Part shown: positions 5,211 to 5,241 of the stretch, piece by piece
Numbering within the stretch: the first letter of the stretch is position 1
Layout: each line of letters starts with the position of its first letter
NCBI GenBank assembly: GCA_017480395.1
Contig: JAFVAS010000066.1
Span: 1 to 5,241 of the forward strand
Direction: 5' to 3'
Length of the DNA: 5,241 nucleotides
From: Oscillospiraceae bacterium
Lineage (GTDB): Bacteria; Bacillota; Clostridia; Oscillospirales; Oscillospiraceae
Program-made: the position numbers and the translations under genes
Notes under the pieces: generated by a model
The model's input: only the letters and a program-made list of their open reading frames with translations
What the model was told of the DNA's origin: nothing
The model's database searches: none

Positions 5211-5239
5211 CCCAGGACCGCCCTCAGGGCGGTCCTGGG
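5211..5239 (+). terminator. Terminator hairpin after the three-gene operon (right side at window edge)
   Basis: CCCAGGACCGCCC (5211-5223) and GGGCGGTCCTGGG (5227-5239) form a perfect 13-bp stem around TCA. It starts 33 bases after the stop of gene C, so it very probably ends the operon. Only TA is visible after the stem before the window ends, so a T-run cannot be confirmed. The 32 bases before it hold only a minor CTCC/GGAG mini-stem (5184-5195). Confidence 0.8.
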
Positions 5240-5241
5240 TA

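Noticed and set aside
1..5241. CRISPR array, tRNA, rRNA, insertion sequence or riboswitch
   Set aside because: No regularly spaced repeats, clover-leaf genes, rRNA sequence, transposase or recognisable riboswitch core was seen on either strand.

Overview
The window looks like chromosomal DNA of a GC-rich member of the class Clostridia (Firmicutes), possibly an Oscillospiraceae-like gut organism. The reasons are GC-rich coding sequence with AT-rich spacers, strong AAAGGAGG-type ribosome binding sites, and sigma-A-type promoters with 17-base spacers. This placement is an inference from composition and style, not from a marker gene.

Layout: (1) A leftward operon at 1-1451 encodes two ATPases of an Opp/Dpp-family ABC importer. 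The DppD/OppD-type gene comes first and is complete (441-1451). The DppF/OppF-type gene overlaps it by ATGA and runs off the left edge (1-444). (2) A 322-base spacer (1452-1773) carries the promoter and operator of the ABC operon, the lysR promoter and two further dyads. (3) A rightward LysR-family regulator gene lies at 1774-2745. (4) A 185-base spacer (2746-2930) holds a long hairpin, an operator, a promoter and a leader hairpin. (5) A rightward operon of three tandem, diverged SnoaL/NTF2-fold-like genes lies at 2931-3671, 3674-4345 and 4360-5178. (6) A perfect 13-bp terminator hairpin lies at the right edge (5211-5239).

The most striking signal is a 30-bp box present twice, in inverted orientation, on either side of lysR (1559-1588 on the minus strand and 2825-2854 on the plus strand), with 28 of 30 positions identical. 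Each copy ends inside the -35 element of a promoter with exactly 17 bases between -35 and -10. One promoter drives the ABC operon leftward and the other drives the three-gene operon rightward. The simplest reading is one regulon: the LysR-type protein senses a small molecule and co-controls a solute importer and three SnoaL-like proteins that may bind or transform the imported compound. The substrate and reaction cannot be read from the sequence. The combination of three unequal NTF2-like paralogues with a shared C-terminal tail, a linked importer and a common operator is the candidate undescribed system here.
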